From: Sphingobacteriales bacterium
GTDB lineage: Bacteria; Bacteroidota; Bacteroidia; Chitinophagales; Chitinophagaceae
NCBI GenBank assembly: GCA_027491165.1
Contig: JAIXWS010000106.1
Location: forward strand, 1-47,200
Direction: 5' to 3'
Length of the DNA stretch: 47,200 nucleotides
Position numbers and translations under genes: made by a program. The notes beneath the pieces were generated by a model. The model saw nothing but the letters and a program-made list of their open reading frames with translations. It was not told where the DNA came from and did not search any database. Shown piece after piece: positions 16,056 to 25,127 of this stretch. Each line of letters begins with the position of its first letter. Position 1 is the first letter of the stretch.

Positions 16056-18083
16056 ATGCAAGAAAATCAAAACAACAAAACAACGCCCGACGGCAAAAAC
16101 ATTCCACCTAAAGGACCCAGATTTAATATCTACTGGATTTATGGGATTATTGTAAGCATCGTACTCTTGATGCTGCTATTTGGTGACAACAACTTCAATG
16201 CGTCATCTGACACACACAGTTTTTATGACTTCCAAAACAAACACCTCAACGAGGGGCGTGTGGAGAAAATTACTGTTGTAAACCGCGAAATTGCTGAAGT
16301 AAAATTAAAGGCCCCTGCTAGCACAGGTACACCATCTCCATCTTCAGCTTTGAGTGCAGGAAAAGAAGAATTGTACTCCTTCCCGATTGGTTCAGTTGAA
16401 CAATTCAACAAAGACCTTGAAAAAGCTTACGAAGCAAACCCTAGCATACAAAGAGTTCCCGTCATGTACGAAACCAGAGGAAGCTTTATGCGCGAAATTG
16501 GAGGTCTTATATTGCCTTTAATCCTTATTGTAGCCATGTCTTTTATGATCATGCGCAAAATGGGCGGCGGAATGGGCGGTGGCGGCGGCGCTGGTGGCGG
16601 CATATTCAACATTGGCAAATCAAAAGCGCAGCTATTTGAAAAAGGGACAAAAGTCAATATCACCTTCAACGATGTTGCGGGCCTTGATGAGGCAAAAGTA
16701 GAAATTATGGAGATTGTCGATTTCCTTAAAAATCCTAAAAAGTATACAGCACTTGGCGGCAAAATACCCAAAGGAGCATTGCTTGTTGGCCCTCCCGGCA
16801 CCGGCAAAACCCTTTTGGCCAAAGCCGTTGCGGGCGAAGCGCAAGTCCCCTTCTTCTCCATGTCGGGTTCTGACTTTGTGGAGATGTTTGTGGGTGTTGG
16901 TGCCAGTCGTGTGCGCGATTTATTTAAAACCGCTCGCGAAAAAGCGCCTTGCATTGTGTTTATCGATGAGATAGATGCGATAGGTCGTGCAAGAGGCAAA
17001 AACATGATGATGAGCAATGACGAGCGCGAAAACACCCTCAACCAAATGCTGGTAGAAATGGATGGTTTTAGTGGCGAAACAGGCATTATTGTTTTGGCGG
17101 CAACCAATCGCCCAGATGTGCTGGATGCGGCTTTGCTTCGTCCAGGTCGTTTTGATCGTCAAATTTCGATTGATCTGCCAGACGCCAAAGGTCGTGAGCA
17201 AATTTTTGAAGTGCATCTTGCACCTATCAAAAAATCTACAGCGCTTGATGTAAAAAAACTAGCCCAACAAACACCAGGCTTTGCTGGTGCAGACATTGCA
17301 AATGTATGTAATGAAGCGGCTCTCATCGCTGCAAGAAACGGCAAAGAGGCTGTGGATATGCAAGACTTCAACGATGCTATTGACCGTATTATTGGCGGCC
17401 TCGAAAAGAAAAACAAAATCATACAGCCCGACGAAAAGCGCGTTATTGCTTACCATGAGGCCGGCCATGCAGTAACTGGTTGGTTTTTGGAAAATGCTCA
17501 TCCATTGGTAAAGGTTACTATTGTACCAAGAGGTACAGCAGCTTTGGGTTTTGCCCAATATTTACCCAAGGAAAAATACCTAACACTTACCCAAGAACTT
17601 GAAGACGACATGTGCATGACCCTTGGTGGGCGAGCCAGTGAAGAAGTTTTCTTTGGTAAAATTTCTACTGGAGCCCTTAGCGATTTGCAACAAGTAACGC
17701 GTACTGCCTATGCTATGGTCAGCATCTATGGCATGAACGATAAGATTGGCAACATCTCTTATTACGACCCACAAAGCGAAGGTGGCTTCCAAAAACCATA
17801 CAGCGAAGAAACCGGAAAAGTAATAGACCAAGAGGTAAAAAAACTATCCGATATAGCTTATCAACGCGCCAAGGCATTAATTGAAGAACATAGAGAAGCG
17901 GTAAAAATTATTGCTGAAGAATTGTTGAAAAAAGAAGTTCTGTTCAAAGATGATTTGGAAAGATTAATTGGCAAACGCCCCTTTAAAGAAGACAACAATG
18001 AAGGTGATATTATCCTTGCCGAAAGCATCAACGAAAACACTACAAATGAAGATGCCGAAAGCGTTTCAAACGAAATAGTTTAG
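16056..18083 (+). CDS. ftsH: ATP-dependent zinc metalloprotease FtsH
   Basis: A 675-residue membrane-anchored AAA+ protease that degrades misfolded membrane proteins and selected regulators. Order of parts: membrane helix ~24-43, periplasmic domain ~44-145 with a low-complexity insert near 87-101, helix ~147-166, Gly-rich linker 169-182, AAA domain with Walker A GPPGTGKT (245-252), Walker B VFIDE (301-305) and the second-region-of-homology NRPDVLD...RPGRFDR, then the M41 peptidase domain with zinc motif HEAGH (467-471). The ATG at 16056 is chosen. An in-frame start 96 bases earlier would overlap rsfS and add a non-conserved leader. A strong terminator follows. Confidence 0.97.
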   Translation: MQENQNNKTTPDGKNIPPKGPRFNIYWIYGIIVSIVLLMLLFGDNNFNASSDTHSFYDFQNKHLNEGRVEKITVVNREIAEVKLKAPASTGTPSPSSALSAGKEELYSFPIGSVEQFNKDLEKAYEANPSIQRVPVMYETRGSFMREIGGLILPLILIVAMSFMIMRKMGGGMGGGGGAGGGIFNIGKSKAQLFEKGTKVNITFNDVAGLDEAKVEIMEIVDFLKNPKKYTALGGKIPKGALLVGPPGTGKTLLAKAVAGEAQVPFFSMSGSDFVEMFVGVGASRVRDLFKTAREKAPCIVFIDEIDAIGRARGKNMMMSNDERENTLNQMLVEMDGFSGETGIIVLAATNRPDVLDAALLRPGRFDRQISIDLPDAKGREQIFEVHLAPIKKSTALDVKKLAQQTPGFAGADIANVCNEAALIAARNGKEAVDMQDFNDAIDRIIGGLEKKNKIIQPDEKRVIAYHEAGHAVTGWFLENAHPLVKVTIVPRGTAALGFAQYLPKEKYLTLTQELEDDMCMTLGGRASEEVFFGKISTGALSDLQQVTRTAYAMVSIYGMNDKIGNISYYDPQSEGGFQKPYSEETGKVIDQEVKKLSDIAYQRAKALIEEHREAVKIIAEELLKKEVLFKDDLERLIGKRPFKEDNNEGDIILAESINENTTNEDAESVSNEIV

Positions 18084-18110
18084 TACAAACAAAAGATACA
18101 TTTTAACTAG

Positions 18111-18141
18111 AATGGCGACCAAATTTGGTCGCCATTTTTAT
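18111..18141 (+). terminator. Terminator of rsfS-ftsH
   Basis: A perfect 26-base palindrome (18111-18136; AATGGCGACCAAA and its complement) is followed by a T run. It lies 27 bases after the ftsH stop and separates ftsH from the pentapeptide-repeat gene. Confidence 0.9.
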
Positions 18142-18161
18142 TCTTTTTACTATTACTGAAA

Positions 18162-18746
18162 ATGAGCCAAACCATGGAAAACAATTATTTTGAGGACCAA
18201 AATTTTAGTGGGGTAGACTTTAGCAAAAAGCCCTTGCCCAAAGGCGAATACGAAAACTGCTGCTTCGTCAATTGCCATTTCTCGGCTTGTAACTTATCCC
18301 AATATACTTTCGACCAATGCTCTTTTGACAATTGCAATTTTAGCTCGGCAAAACTTGGCCAAACGGCCATGCGCGAATTATCTTTCCATAATTGCAAAAT
18401 GCTGGGCATTCATTTTGATGACTGCAATCCATTTTTATTTTCCATCTTTTGCGAAGGGTGCACCCTCAATCTTTCTTCGTTTTATAAAATGAAGCTAAAG
18501 GGCCTCTATTTTAAAAATTGCAGCCTGCAAGAAGTTGATTTTTCAGAGGCCGATTTAAGCAACGTCCTATTTGCTAATTGTGATTTAATGGGGGCTATTT
18601 TTGACAACACCCTGTTATTAAATTCAGACTTTAGAACGGCAAGAAATTTTGCCATCCAGCCCGAAAAAAACAAGCTGCGCAAATCCAAATTCTCTAAGGA
18701 TGGGCTTTCTGGACTTTTAAACCACTTGGACATTCAAATTGATTAA
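18162..18746 (+). CDS. Pentapeptide-repeat protein (Qnr/McbG-like size and layout)
   Basis: A 194-residue protein built almost wholly from A(D/N)LxF-type pentapeptide repeats, for example YENCCFVNCHFSACNLSQYTF and FKNCSLQEVDFSEADLSNVLF. This predicts a right-handed quadrilateral beta helix. A break near residues 68-72 resembles the loops of Qnr-type proteins. The last ~35 residues (ARNFAIQPEKNKLRKSKFS...GLLNHL) are a non-repeat capping tail. Some proteins of this size mimic DNA and protect gyrase from toxins or quinolones; most chromosomal members have no known role. It starts 20 bases after the ftsH terminator. Met1 and Met5 are both possible starts. Function is not assigned. Confidence 0.85.
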   Translation: MSQTMENNYFEDQNFSGVDFSKKPLPKGEYENCCFVNCHFSACNLSQYTFDQCSFDNCNFSSAKLGQTAMRELSFHNCKMLGIHFDDCNPFLFSIFCEGCTLNLSSFYKMKLKGLYFKNCSLQEVDFSEADLSNVLFANCDLMGAIFDNTLLLNSDFRTARNFAIQPEKNKLRKSKFSKDGLSGLLNHLDIQID

Positions 18747-19166
18747 AAACAGCCCATAAAAAATATAAAGCTAAAAATAGATTTTTTTAAATTAAATATT
18801 AAGTTTGGTACTGCATTTCATGAGTTGTTCACATCCCTGTTATTAACTTTTAAAGACAATAAAAAATGCTGTTTGTATCATTGCATAAGTTCTTCGCAGA
18901 ATTATGTTTTTATACCAAAAGTCATTTTTGAAAGCAGGAGTAAATACAATTTTCAAAAGAGCCACGGCACAATAGGTCGAGTAGAGATTTTTAGAAAAAA
19001 CAAGTCGAGAGTACCCAAAATCAAAACAATTTTTAGCGAAGCCTACATTGGAAAATAGGCAAACGTATTACCACACAAAACCTAAGTTGCAAAACTTTAT
19101 TGGATAGCGTGTCGGCGTTTGTTCCCAAAAAATTTGAGTTTTAAATTATCGATTAAATAGCAAGTA
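18747..19166. other. 420-base AT-rich region upstream of nrdB
   Basis: No convincing gene. A 77-codon TTG-started frame at 18825-19058 has Lys/Phe/Ser-rich content and no motif, and I do not call it. TAAGTTTG at 18800-18807 matches the -7 consensus but would give a 350-base leader for nrdB. Nearer the gene only an imperfect box (around 19084) is seen. No NrdR-box pair was recognised by eye. Confidence 0.5.
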
Positions 19167-20147
19167 ATGAGCACTGAGAGCAACGAATTATTATTGAGAG
19201 AAAACAAAGACAGGTTTGTCATTCTGCCTATTAATTACCCCAAAATTTGGGAAGCCTACAAACGCCATGAAGCGAGCTTTTGGACAGCAGAAGAAATAGA
19301 CCTGAGTGATGACATGAAGGATTGGGAAAAACTGAACGATGGCGAACGTCATTTTATCAGCCACATCCTTGCTTTTTTCGCTGCTAGCGACGGTATCGTA
19401 AATGAAAACCTTGCGGTTAACTTTATGAGTGAGGTGCAATTGCCCGAAGCGCGCTGTTTTTATGGTTTCCAGATAATGATGGAAAACATACATAGCGAAA
19501 CGTATGCCTTGCTTATTGATACCTACATCAAAAATGCAGAGGAAAAATATAAATTATTCCATGCCATTGACACCGTACCTGCGGTAAAGAAAAAGGCTGA
19601 ATGGGCTCTTCGTTGGATTGACAACGGAAGCTTTGCAGAAAGACTCGTCGCCTTTGCAGCAGTAGAAGGCATTTTCTTTAGCGGTAGCTTTTGTTCCATT
19701 TTTTGGTTGAAAAAAAGAGGCCTATTGCCAGGACTTACCTTTAGCAACGAACTCATTAGCCGCGACGAGGGAATGCATTGCGAATTTGCATGTCTCTTGT
19801 ACAGCATGCTTGAAAACAAGATGTCCAAAGAGTCGGTTGAAAAAATCATTACTGATGCTGTAGAAATTGAAAAAGAATTTATCACCGAAGCCTTACCAGT
19901 AGACCTGATAGGAATGAACGCCAAATTGATGCAGCAGTATATAGAATTTGTGGCAGACAGATGGTTGAGTGAGTTAGGCAATCCGAAATTTTACAATACG
20001 GCTAACCCATTCGACTTTATGGAAATGATCTCATTACAAGGCAAAACGAACTTCTTTGAAAAAAGGGTTGGGGACTACCAAAAAGCAGGCGTAATGGGCA
20101 ACAACAACGAAGAGAAAAACACATTTTCACTCGAAGAGGACTTTTAG
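19167..20147 (+). CDS. nrdB: Ribonucleoside-diphosphate reductase beta subunit (class Ia, eukaryote-like)
   Basis: A 326-residue ferritin-like protein that holds the di-iron/tyrosyl radical needed for dNTP synthesis. Predicted iron ligands are Asp75, Glu106, His109, Glu167, Glu201 and His204. The radical Tyr is Tyr113 in ENIHSETY, matching the Tyr177 context of the human R2 protein. The C-terminal tail NTFSLEEDF is the peptide that docks into the alpha subunit. The sequence follows the eukaryotic R2 pattern ([13 protein letters not shown]) rather than E. coli NrdB. nrdA follows after 116 bases, so the two are probably co-transcribed. Confidence 0.96.
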   Translation: MSTESNELLLRENKDRFVILPINYPKIWEAYKRHEASFWTAEEIDLSDDMKDWEKLNDGERHFISHILAFFAASDGIVNENLAVNFMSEVQLPEARCFYGFQIMMENIHSETYALLIDTYIKNAEEKYKLFHAIDTVPAVKKKAEWALRWIDNGSFAERLVAFAAVEGIFFSGSFCSIFWLKKRGLLPGLTFSNELISRDEGMHCEFACLLYSMLENKMSKESVEKIITDAVEIEKEFITEALPVDLIGMNAKLMQQYIEFVADRWLSELGNPKFYNTANPFDFMEMISLQGKTNFFEKRVGDYQKAGVMGNNNEEKNTFSLEEDF

Positions 20148-20263
20148 AAATTGTTGATGAGGGATGGGGCTTTTTTTGTACAGACCCAGCACTGGAGCTA
20201 TTAAAAAAGGGGCATTGGCCCTTTACAAAGCCAATTGTTTATAAAAATCAAAAATCATTTATT

Positions 20264-22657
20264 ATGTACGTTATCAAAAGAAGCGGTAAACAAGAGTCGA
20301 TTAAGTTTGACAAGGTAACGGCCCGCTTAGAAAAATTATCCTACAGCCTTAGCCCAATAGTAAACGTAATAGACGTTGCCAAAAAAACCATTGAGGGCAT
20401 TTATGCCGGTGTGCCTACCACAGAGTTGGATAACCTTGCTGCCGAAACTGCGGCATCGCTCACCATCACGCATCCGGATTATGCTATTTTAGCCTCGCGC
20501 ATTGCAGTGAGCAACTTGCACAAAAACACCCTGAAGTCTTTTTCAGACACCATGCGCAATTTGTATCACTACATTGATGATTCGACAGGAAAACACCTAC
20601 CCCTAATTGCTGATGATGTAATGGCCATCATCGAGGAGCACGCAGAGCTTTTAGACAGCACAATTATATACGACAGGGATTTTGCCTTCGATTATTTCGG
20701 ATTCAAAACTTTAGAGAAATCATACCTATTGCGCATCAATGGCAAAATTGTAGAACGTCCCCAACATTTGTATATGCGCGTTGCTGTTGGTATTCATAAA
20801 AACGATATCGACAGTATTATCAAGACCTATCATTTGATGAGTGAGCGCTGGTTTACACATGCTACGCCCACCTTATTCAATGCGGGCACACCCAAACCCC
20901 AAATGAGCTCTTGCTTTTTGCTAACCATGAAAAGTGATAGCATAGACGGTATTTATGATACTTTAAAACAAACGGCAAAAATCTCACAAAGCGCCGGCGG
21001 TATTGGACTAGCTATTCACAATATCCGTGCTACAGGCAGTTATATCGGAGGCACCAACGGTACGAGCAATGGCATTATCCCTATGTTGCGTGTATTCAAT
21101 GACACTGCCCGTTATGTAGACCAAGGTGGCGGCAAACGCAAAGGCGCATTCGCTATATACTTAGAGCCTTGGCATGCTGATGTATTTGAATTCCTAGACC
21201 TGCGCAAAAACCACGGAAAAGAAGAAATGCGTGCAAGGGATTTATTCTACGCACTGTGGATTTCTGACCTGTTTATGAAGCGCGTTGAAGAAGATGGAAT
21301 GTGGAGTCTATTCTGCCCTAACGAAGCGCCAGGTTTGAGCGATTGTCATAGCGAAGAGTTTGAAAAATTGTATACACAATACGAAGCCGAAGGTCGCGCT
21401 AGAAAAACAATAAAAGCGCAAGAGCTCTGGTTTAAAATAATGGAGTCGCAGATTGAAACCGGCACTCCGTATATGTTATACAAAGATGCTGCAAATAGCA
21501 AAAGCAATCAGCAGAACCTAGGTACGATCAAGAGCAGTAACTTGTGTACAGAGATCATGGAGTTTACTTCTCCTGATGAAGTAGCGGTATGTAATTTGGC
21601 GTCTTTGGCATTACCACGCTTTGTTATCAACGGCAGTTTCGACCATCAACGTCTTTATGAAATCACATATCAAGTTACCAAAAACTTAAACGCGGTTATC
21701 GACAACAACTATTATCCTGTTGAAGAAGCACGCAACTCAAATATGCGCCATCGCCCTGTTGGTCTTGGTGTTCAAGGTTTAGCTGATGTATTTATTATGC
21801 TACGATTGCCTTTTGAAAGTGAATTGGCGAAAGTGTTGAACAAAAACATTTTTGAGACAATTTACTTCGCAGCCATGACAGCAAGTAAAGACTTAGCAAA
21901 AGAGCAAGGCACCTACGAAACATATGAAGGATCTCCTGTTTCGAAAGGAATTTTCCAATACGATATGTGGGGTGTTACTCCTAGCGATCGTTGGGATTGG
22001 GCATCTTTAAAAGCAGAAGTAAAAAAGTATGGTGTACGCAACTCATTGCTTGTTGCCCCAATGCCTACAGCTTCCACTTCTCAAATCTTTGGCAACAACG
22101 AATGTTTTGAACCCTACACTTCTAATATATACACGCGCCGTGTATTAAGCGGGGAGTTCATCATCGTCAACAAGCATTTACTGAAAGACCTAGTCAATCT
22201 TGGTCTTTGGACCAACTCGATGAAGAACAAAATCATTGCAGCAAATGGTTCCGTTCAAAACATTGACGAAATACCTGCAGAAATTAAAGAGCTCTACAAA
22301 ACCGTTTGGGAAATTAAACAACGCAACTTGATTGATATGGCGGCCGACCGCGGTGCTTATATCTGCCAATCGCAATCATTAAACCTTTTTGTAGACAGCC
22401 CTTCTGCCAGCAAATTAACCTCCATGCACTTCTACGCTTGGAAAAAAGGATTAAAAACAGGCATGTATTATTTGCGTTCTCAAGCTGCAACACAAGCAGT
22501 ACAGTTTACCGTGGAAAAGCAGGCTAACAACGATGTTCAGCCAATCATACCGAACAACGAAACAGTACAAGCACAAACAAGCAGTGACATCGAAGCCACT
22601 CAAGTAGATGGCCCTGTTTGTACTATGCAAGATGGCTGCATCACTTGTGGATCCTAA
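20264..22657 (+). CDS. nrdA: Ribonucleoside-diphosphate reductase alpha subunit (class Ia, eukaryote-like)
   Basis: A 797-residue catalytic subunit reducing NDPs to dNDPs. An N-terminal ATP-cone (~1-90, starting [10 protein letters not shown]) should give allosteric activity control by dATP. Active-site cysteines are Cys217 (SSCFLL), Cys428 (NLCTEI) and Cys443 (CNLASL), nearly the numbering of human R1. The C-terminal redox pair is Cys792/Cys795, which shuttles electrons from thioredoxin or glutaredoxin. A ~40-residue Gln/Thr-rich flexible linker precedes that tail. Together with nrdB it supplies deoxynucleotides aerobically, consistent with the aerobic oxidase locus in the window. Confidence 0.97.
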   Translation: MYVIKRSGKQESIKFDKVTARLEKLSYSLSPIVNVIDVAKKTIEGIYAGVPTTELDNLAAETAASLTITHPDYAILASRIAVSNLHKNTLKSFSDTMRNLYHYIDDSTGKHLPLIADDVMAIIEEHAELLDSTIIYDRDFAFDYFGFKTLEKSYLLRINGKIVERPQHLYMRVAVGIHKNDIDSIIKTYHLMSERWFTHATPTLFNAGTPKPQMSSCFLLTMKSDSIDGIYDTLKQTAKISQSAGGIGLAIHNIRATGSYIGGTNGTSNGIIPMLRVFNDTARYVDQGGGKRKGAFAIYLEPWHADVFEFLDLRKNHGKEEMRARDLFYALWISDLFMKRVEEDGMWSLFCPNEAPGLSDCHSEEFEKLYTQYEAEGRARKTIKAQELWFKIMESQIETGTPYMLYKDAANSKSNQQNLGTIKSSNLCTEIMEFTSPDEVAVCNLASLALPRFVINGSFDHQRLYEITYQVTKNLNAVIDNNYYPVEEARNSNMRHRPVGLGVQGLADVFIMLRLPFESELAKVLNKNIFETIYFAAMTASKDLAKEQGTYETYEGSPVSKGIFQYDMWGVTPSDRWDWASLKAEVKKYGVRNSLLVAPMPTASTSQIFGNNECFEPYTSNIYTRRVLSGEFIIVNKHLLKDLVNLGLWTNSMKNKIIAANGSVQNIDEIPAEIKELYKTVWEIKQRNLIDMAADRGAYICQSQSLNLFVDSPSASKLTSMHFYAWKKGLKTGMYYLRSQAATQAVQFTVEKQANNDVQPIIPNNETVQAQTSSDIEATQVDGPVCTMQDGCITCGS

Positions 22658-22677
22658 AAACAATAGACTTCCACACT

Positions 22678-22713
22678 AAAAACCCCGCAACAAAATATGT
22701 TGTGGGGTTTTTT
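22678..22713. terminator. Bidirectional terminator between nrdA and the methyltransferase gene
   Basis: A 15-bp stem with one G-T pair (22678-22692 with 22698-22712, loop AAATA), A-rich on the left and T-rich on the right. It serves nrdA on the plus strand and the operon ending at 22735 on the minus strand. Confidence 0.88.
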
Positions 22714-22734
22714 AATTATTGAATGCAAGACCAA

Positions 22735-23529
22735 CTATTTTCCTACAGTATAATAAACACAGGTAGTAATAAAATTGCGCAAATAGGGAATAGAGCCGAT
22801 AAAATCCAATTGTTTGCGTGGCTGTAAACCAAATTTGTATTTATAAATTGGATTAATGAGGTAATGCTGCTTGCGCAATACTTTTAAATCGGCTTGTTGA
22901 ACAAACTGTTCAAATTGACCAATGGTAATACGGGTATCCCATATTTCTTGCAAAGCAACAATATTCCCTTCGCTTTCGCCTAAGGCTTTGAGCAGTGCCG
23001 TGTACAAGCCTCTGGGCAAAATATGGTAATAGGGCAGTTTGCTCGCCAATTTGCCTTCGCATATTTGTTGGTGACCGCCAAATGGCATGTGCCAAGGAGG
23101 GAAACCAAAAAATATTTGCCCACCGGGGCGCAAAAAACGTGTTAGGTGTGGAATAAACTTACCTTGCTCGGGCACGTGTTCGATGACATCTTTTAGAATA
23201 ATAATGTCGAAAGATCCTTGGTATTTTTCCACAAAATCTTCGTCATAAATGTTTTGTGCTAGGAGTGTAGCCTTGGCTTGCTGCACATAGTCAATTAGAA
23301 ATTCTTTAGCTTGTTCTACCCTTCCTTCTGCCAAATCTACGCCAACACAAGAACAGCCTTTTTGCAGAAAGGGCAAAAGTACACCTCCTTCTGCGCAACC
23401 CACTTCCATAACGCTTGTTGCCGCATTAATAACATGCGTTTCGGCGATAAAGGGCAGCACATAGTTTGCTGAATTTTCTGCTTGTTGGTCGAAGCGGACT
23501 TGTACGTTTTTATGTTGTATCAGGGCCAA
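22735..23529 (-). CDS. Class I SAM-dependent methyltransferase, substrate unknown
   Basis: A 264-residue Rossmann-fold methyltransferase. Motif I (VMEVGCAEGG, residues ~41-50) and the acidic residue of motif II (CVGVDLAEG) bind SAM. Motif IV (IIILKDVIEHV) and the RPGG turn after it are clear. The C-terminal half (PPWHMPFGGHQQ, then KYKFGLQPRKQ near the end) is specific to a family common in Bacteroidota, often near glycan genes. It starts 25 bases after the DAHP synthase stop. The substrate cannot be read from sequence. Confidence 0.85.
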   Translation of the reverse strand: MALIQHKNVQVRFDQQAENSANYVLPFIAETHVINAATSVMEVGCAEGGVLLPFLQKGCSCVGVDLAEGRVEQAKEFLIDYVQQAKATLLAQNIYDEDFVEKYQGSFDIIILKDVIEHVPEQGKFIPHLTRFLRPGGQIFFGFPPWHMPFGGHQQICEGKLASKLPYYHILPRGLYTALLKALGESEGNIVALQEIWDTRITIGQFEQFVQQADLKVLRKQHYLINPIYKYKFGLQPRKQLDFIGSIPYLRNFITTCVYYTVGK

Positions 23530-23554
23530 GGTAAAATATTTTCGATGTGTAAAT

Positions 23555-24625
23555 TTAAGCGCTTTCTTCAGGTTTTTGCTCCGGTAATTCTAATTGCTTT
23601 TTAATGCTTTCGTCGTGCACAATTTGCCAAAGCGCTGCAATATACTGTTTGTCTAAAGAAAGTTTGTAGCCTTGTTCGCAACGCGTATCTAGGATTTCCC
23701 GCCAGCGATCGGGTTGGTAAGCCGTAATATTATTTTGTCTTTTTATATCGCCCATTTGCGCTGATATTTCCATTCTTCGCGACAGCAAGTCAATTATTTC
23801 TGAATCAATGTTATCGGCAGTTTGACGCAAATATTCTAGCTCTAAATTATCTTCGGGTGCAAACTCCTTTCTGATAATTAATTGTGCCAATAACTCTTTT
23901 AATTCGGAGGGGCGAAGTTGTTGTGCAGCATCGGTCCAAGCTTCATTTGGATGGACATGCGTCTCAATCATCAACCCATCAAAACCAATATTCATAGCCT
24001 TTTGCGCTACTTGTGCCACAAGACTTGCCTTGCCCGTGATATGGCTTGGGTCGCAAAAAATGGGCAAATTGGCAAAACGACGACGGAGCTCGATGGGTAT
24101 AATCCAATTGGGTTGATTGCGATAACTTCTTTGGGTTTTGTAGGTCGAAAAGCCTCTATGTACGGCAGCAATATCCGTAACGCCTGCAGCCATTATCCGC
24201 TCAATGCCCCCTTGCCACAAATCAACATCGGGGTTTACAGGATTCTTTACCAACACTGGTATCGAAACACCTTTGAGTGCATCAGCAATATGTTGCACCT
24301 GAAAAGGATTGACGGTAGTGCGTGCACCAATCCACACACTATCCATTCCATATTTTAATGCCAAAGCTACATGCTCGGCCTCGGCAACTTCTATCGTAAT
24401 GGCAAAACCAAAATATTTTTTTACTTCTTGCAGCCATAGCAGCGCCTCCTCTCCTTTGCCTTCGAAAGAGCCGGGCCTTGTGCGTGGTTTCCAAACACCC
24501 GCTCTAAACAGCTGCAGGGGCATGCCGCTCAATCCTTCGGCCGTTTGCCAAACCTGTTCGCGCGTTTCGGCGCTGCAGGGGCCTGCAATTAAAAAAGGTT
24601 TGTTAGCTGAAGTAAAAAATGACAT
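23555..24625 (-). CDS. Bifunctional DAHP synthase / chorismate mutase
   Basis: A 356-residue fusion for aromatic amino-acid synthesis. Residues ~1-260 are a class I DAHP synthase barrel (IAGPCSAE, RAGVWKPRTRPGSFEG, DPSHITG), joining phosphoenolpyruvate and erythrose 4-phosphate. Residues ~265-345 are an AroQ-type chorismate mutase (LRQTADNIDSEIIDLLSRRMEIS, then KRQN and the Arg-rich helices), converting chorismate to prephenate. The order matches the AroA/AroQ fusion known in Bacteroidota, where the mutase domain lets prephenate feed back on the synthase. It begins 50 bases after the GNAT gene. Confidence 0.93.
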   Translation of the reverse strand: MSFFTSANKPFLIAGPCSAETREQVWQTAEGLSGMPLQLFRAGVWKPRTRPGSFEGKGEEALLWLQEVKKYFGFAITIEVAEAEHVALALKYGMDSVWIGARTTVNPFQVQHIADALKGVSIPVLVKNPVNPDVDLWQGGIERIMAAGVTDIAAVHRGFSTYKTQRSYRNQPNWIIPIELRRRFANLPIFCDPSHITGKASLVAQVAQKAMNIGFDGLMIETHVHPNEAWTDAAQQLRPSELKELLAQLIIRKEFAPEDNLELEYLRQTADNIDSEIIDLLSRRMEISAQMGDIKRQNNITAYQPDRWREILDTRCEQGYKLSLDKQYIAALWQIVHDESIKKQLELPEQKPEESA

Positions 24626-24675
24626 GGTGTAAAGGTACTACTGAAGATAGGTTTAGTAATGGGGTGGCTTCGTTT

Positions 24676-25113
24676 TTATAAAAACTTTTCCATTTTAATG
24701 TGCGGAATGCTTACCTCAACAAAAGCGGGCCCGAATGCGGTATAACCTAGGCGCTCGTAGAACGCTTGAACATTTTGCCGAGCATGTAATTCTATTTTTG
24801 AATAAGCCCTTTTTCGAGCATCTGCTTCGGCATATTGTACCAATAGCCTACCCACTCCTTTTGCTTGAAAGCCTGAATCTACAGCCATTTGGCGGAATTT
24901 GAGGAGGTCTTTCGACATCTCTTTTGCCATCAAACAAGCTATAAGCGCTTGTTCGTTTAAGGCAATATAAATGGTCTCATTTTTGTCACCGCTGGTGTCT
25001 TCTTCATGCAAAGTAAGCCCTAATGGTTGTCGCAACACCTTTTCGCGCAAGGCAAAAACCTGACCGTATAAGGGGTCTGAATAGGCTATTGTTCTGATGA
25101 AAATATGTTCCAT
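24676..25113 (-). CDS. GNAT-family N-acetyltransferase
   Basis: A 145-residue acetyl-CoA-dependent acetyltransferase. Motif A is clear: RQMAVDSGFQAKGVGRLLV (beta 4 plus the Q/RxxGxG/A pyrophosphate loop). Motif B follows (IELHARQNVQAFYERLGYTAFG). The overall form resembles small GNAT enzymes with an N-terminal LREKVLRQPLG segment, a group often annotated as YjcF/ElaA-like. Substrate unknown. The start codon is 14 bases after the vWA gene's stop, so the two are translated from one message. Confidence 0.88.
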   Translation of the reverse strand: MEHIFIRTIAYSDPLYGQVFALREKVLRQPLGLTLHEEDTSGDKNETIYIALNEQALIACLMAKEMSKDLLKFRQMAVDSGFQAKGVGRLLVQYAEADARKRAYSKIELHARQNVQAFYERLGYTAFGPAFVEVSIPHIKMEKFL

Positions 25114-25127
25114 TTTAAAGTATCCAA

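Noticed and set aside
16427-17107. 226-codon open frame on the minus strand across ftsH
   Set aside because: Lies wholly antisense to a well-conserved AAA domain; composition (Pro/Ser/Ile runs) is the mirror of Gly-rich coding sequence.
18825-19058. 77-codon TTG-started frame before nrdB
   Set aside because: No motif, unusual composition, no supporting start context; reported only as part of the intergenic region.
24630-24637. TACCTTTA on the minus strand just before the DAHP synthase gene
   Set aside because: One mismatch to the -7 consensus and only 4 bases from the start codon; would need a leaderless message within an evident operon.
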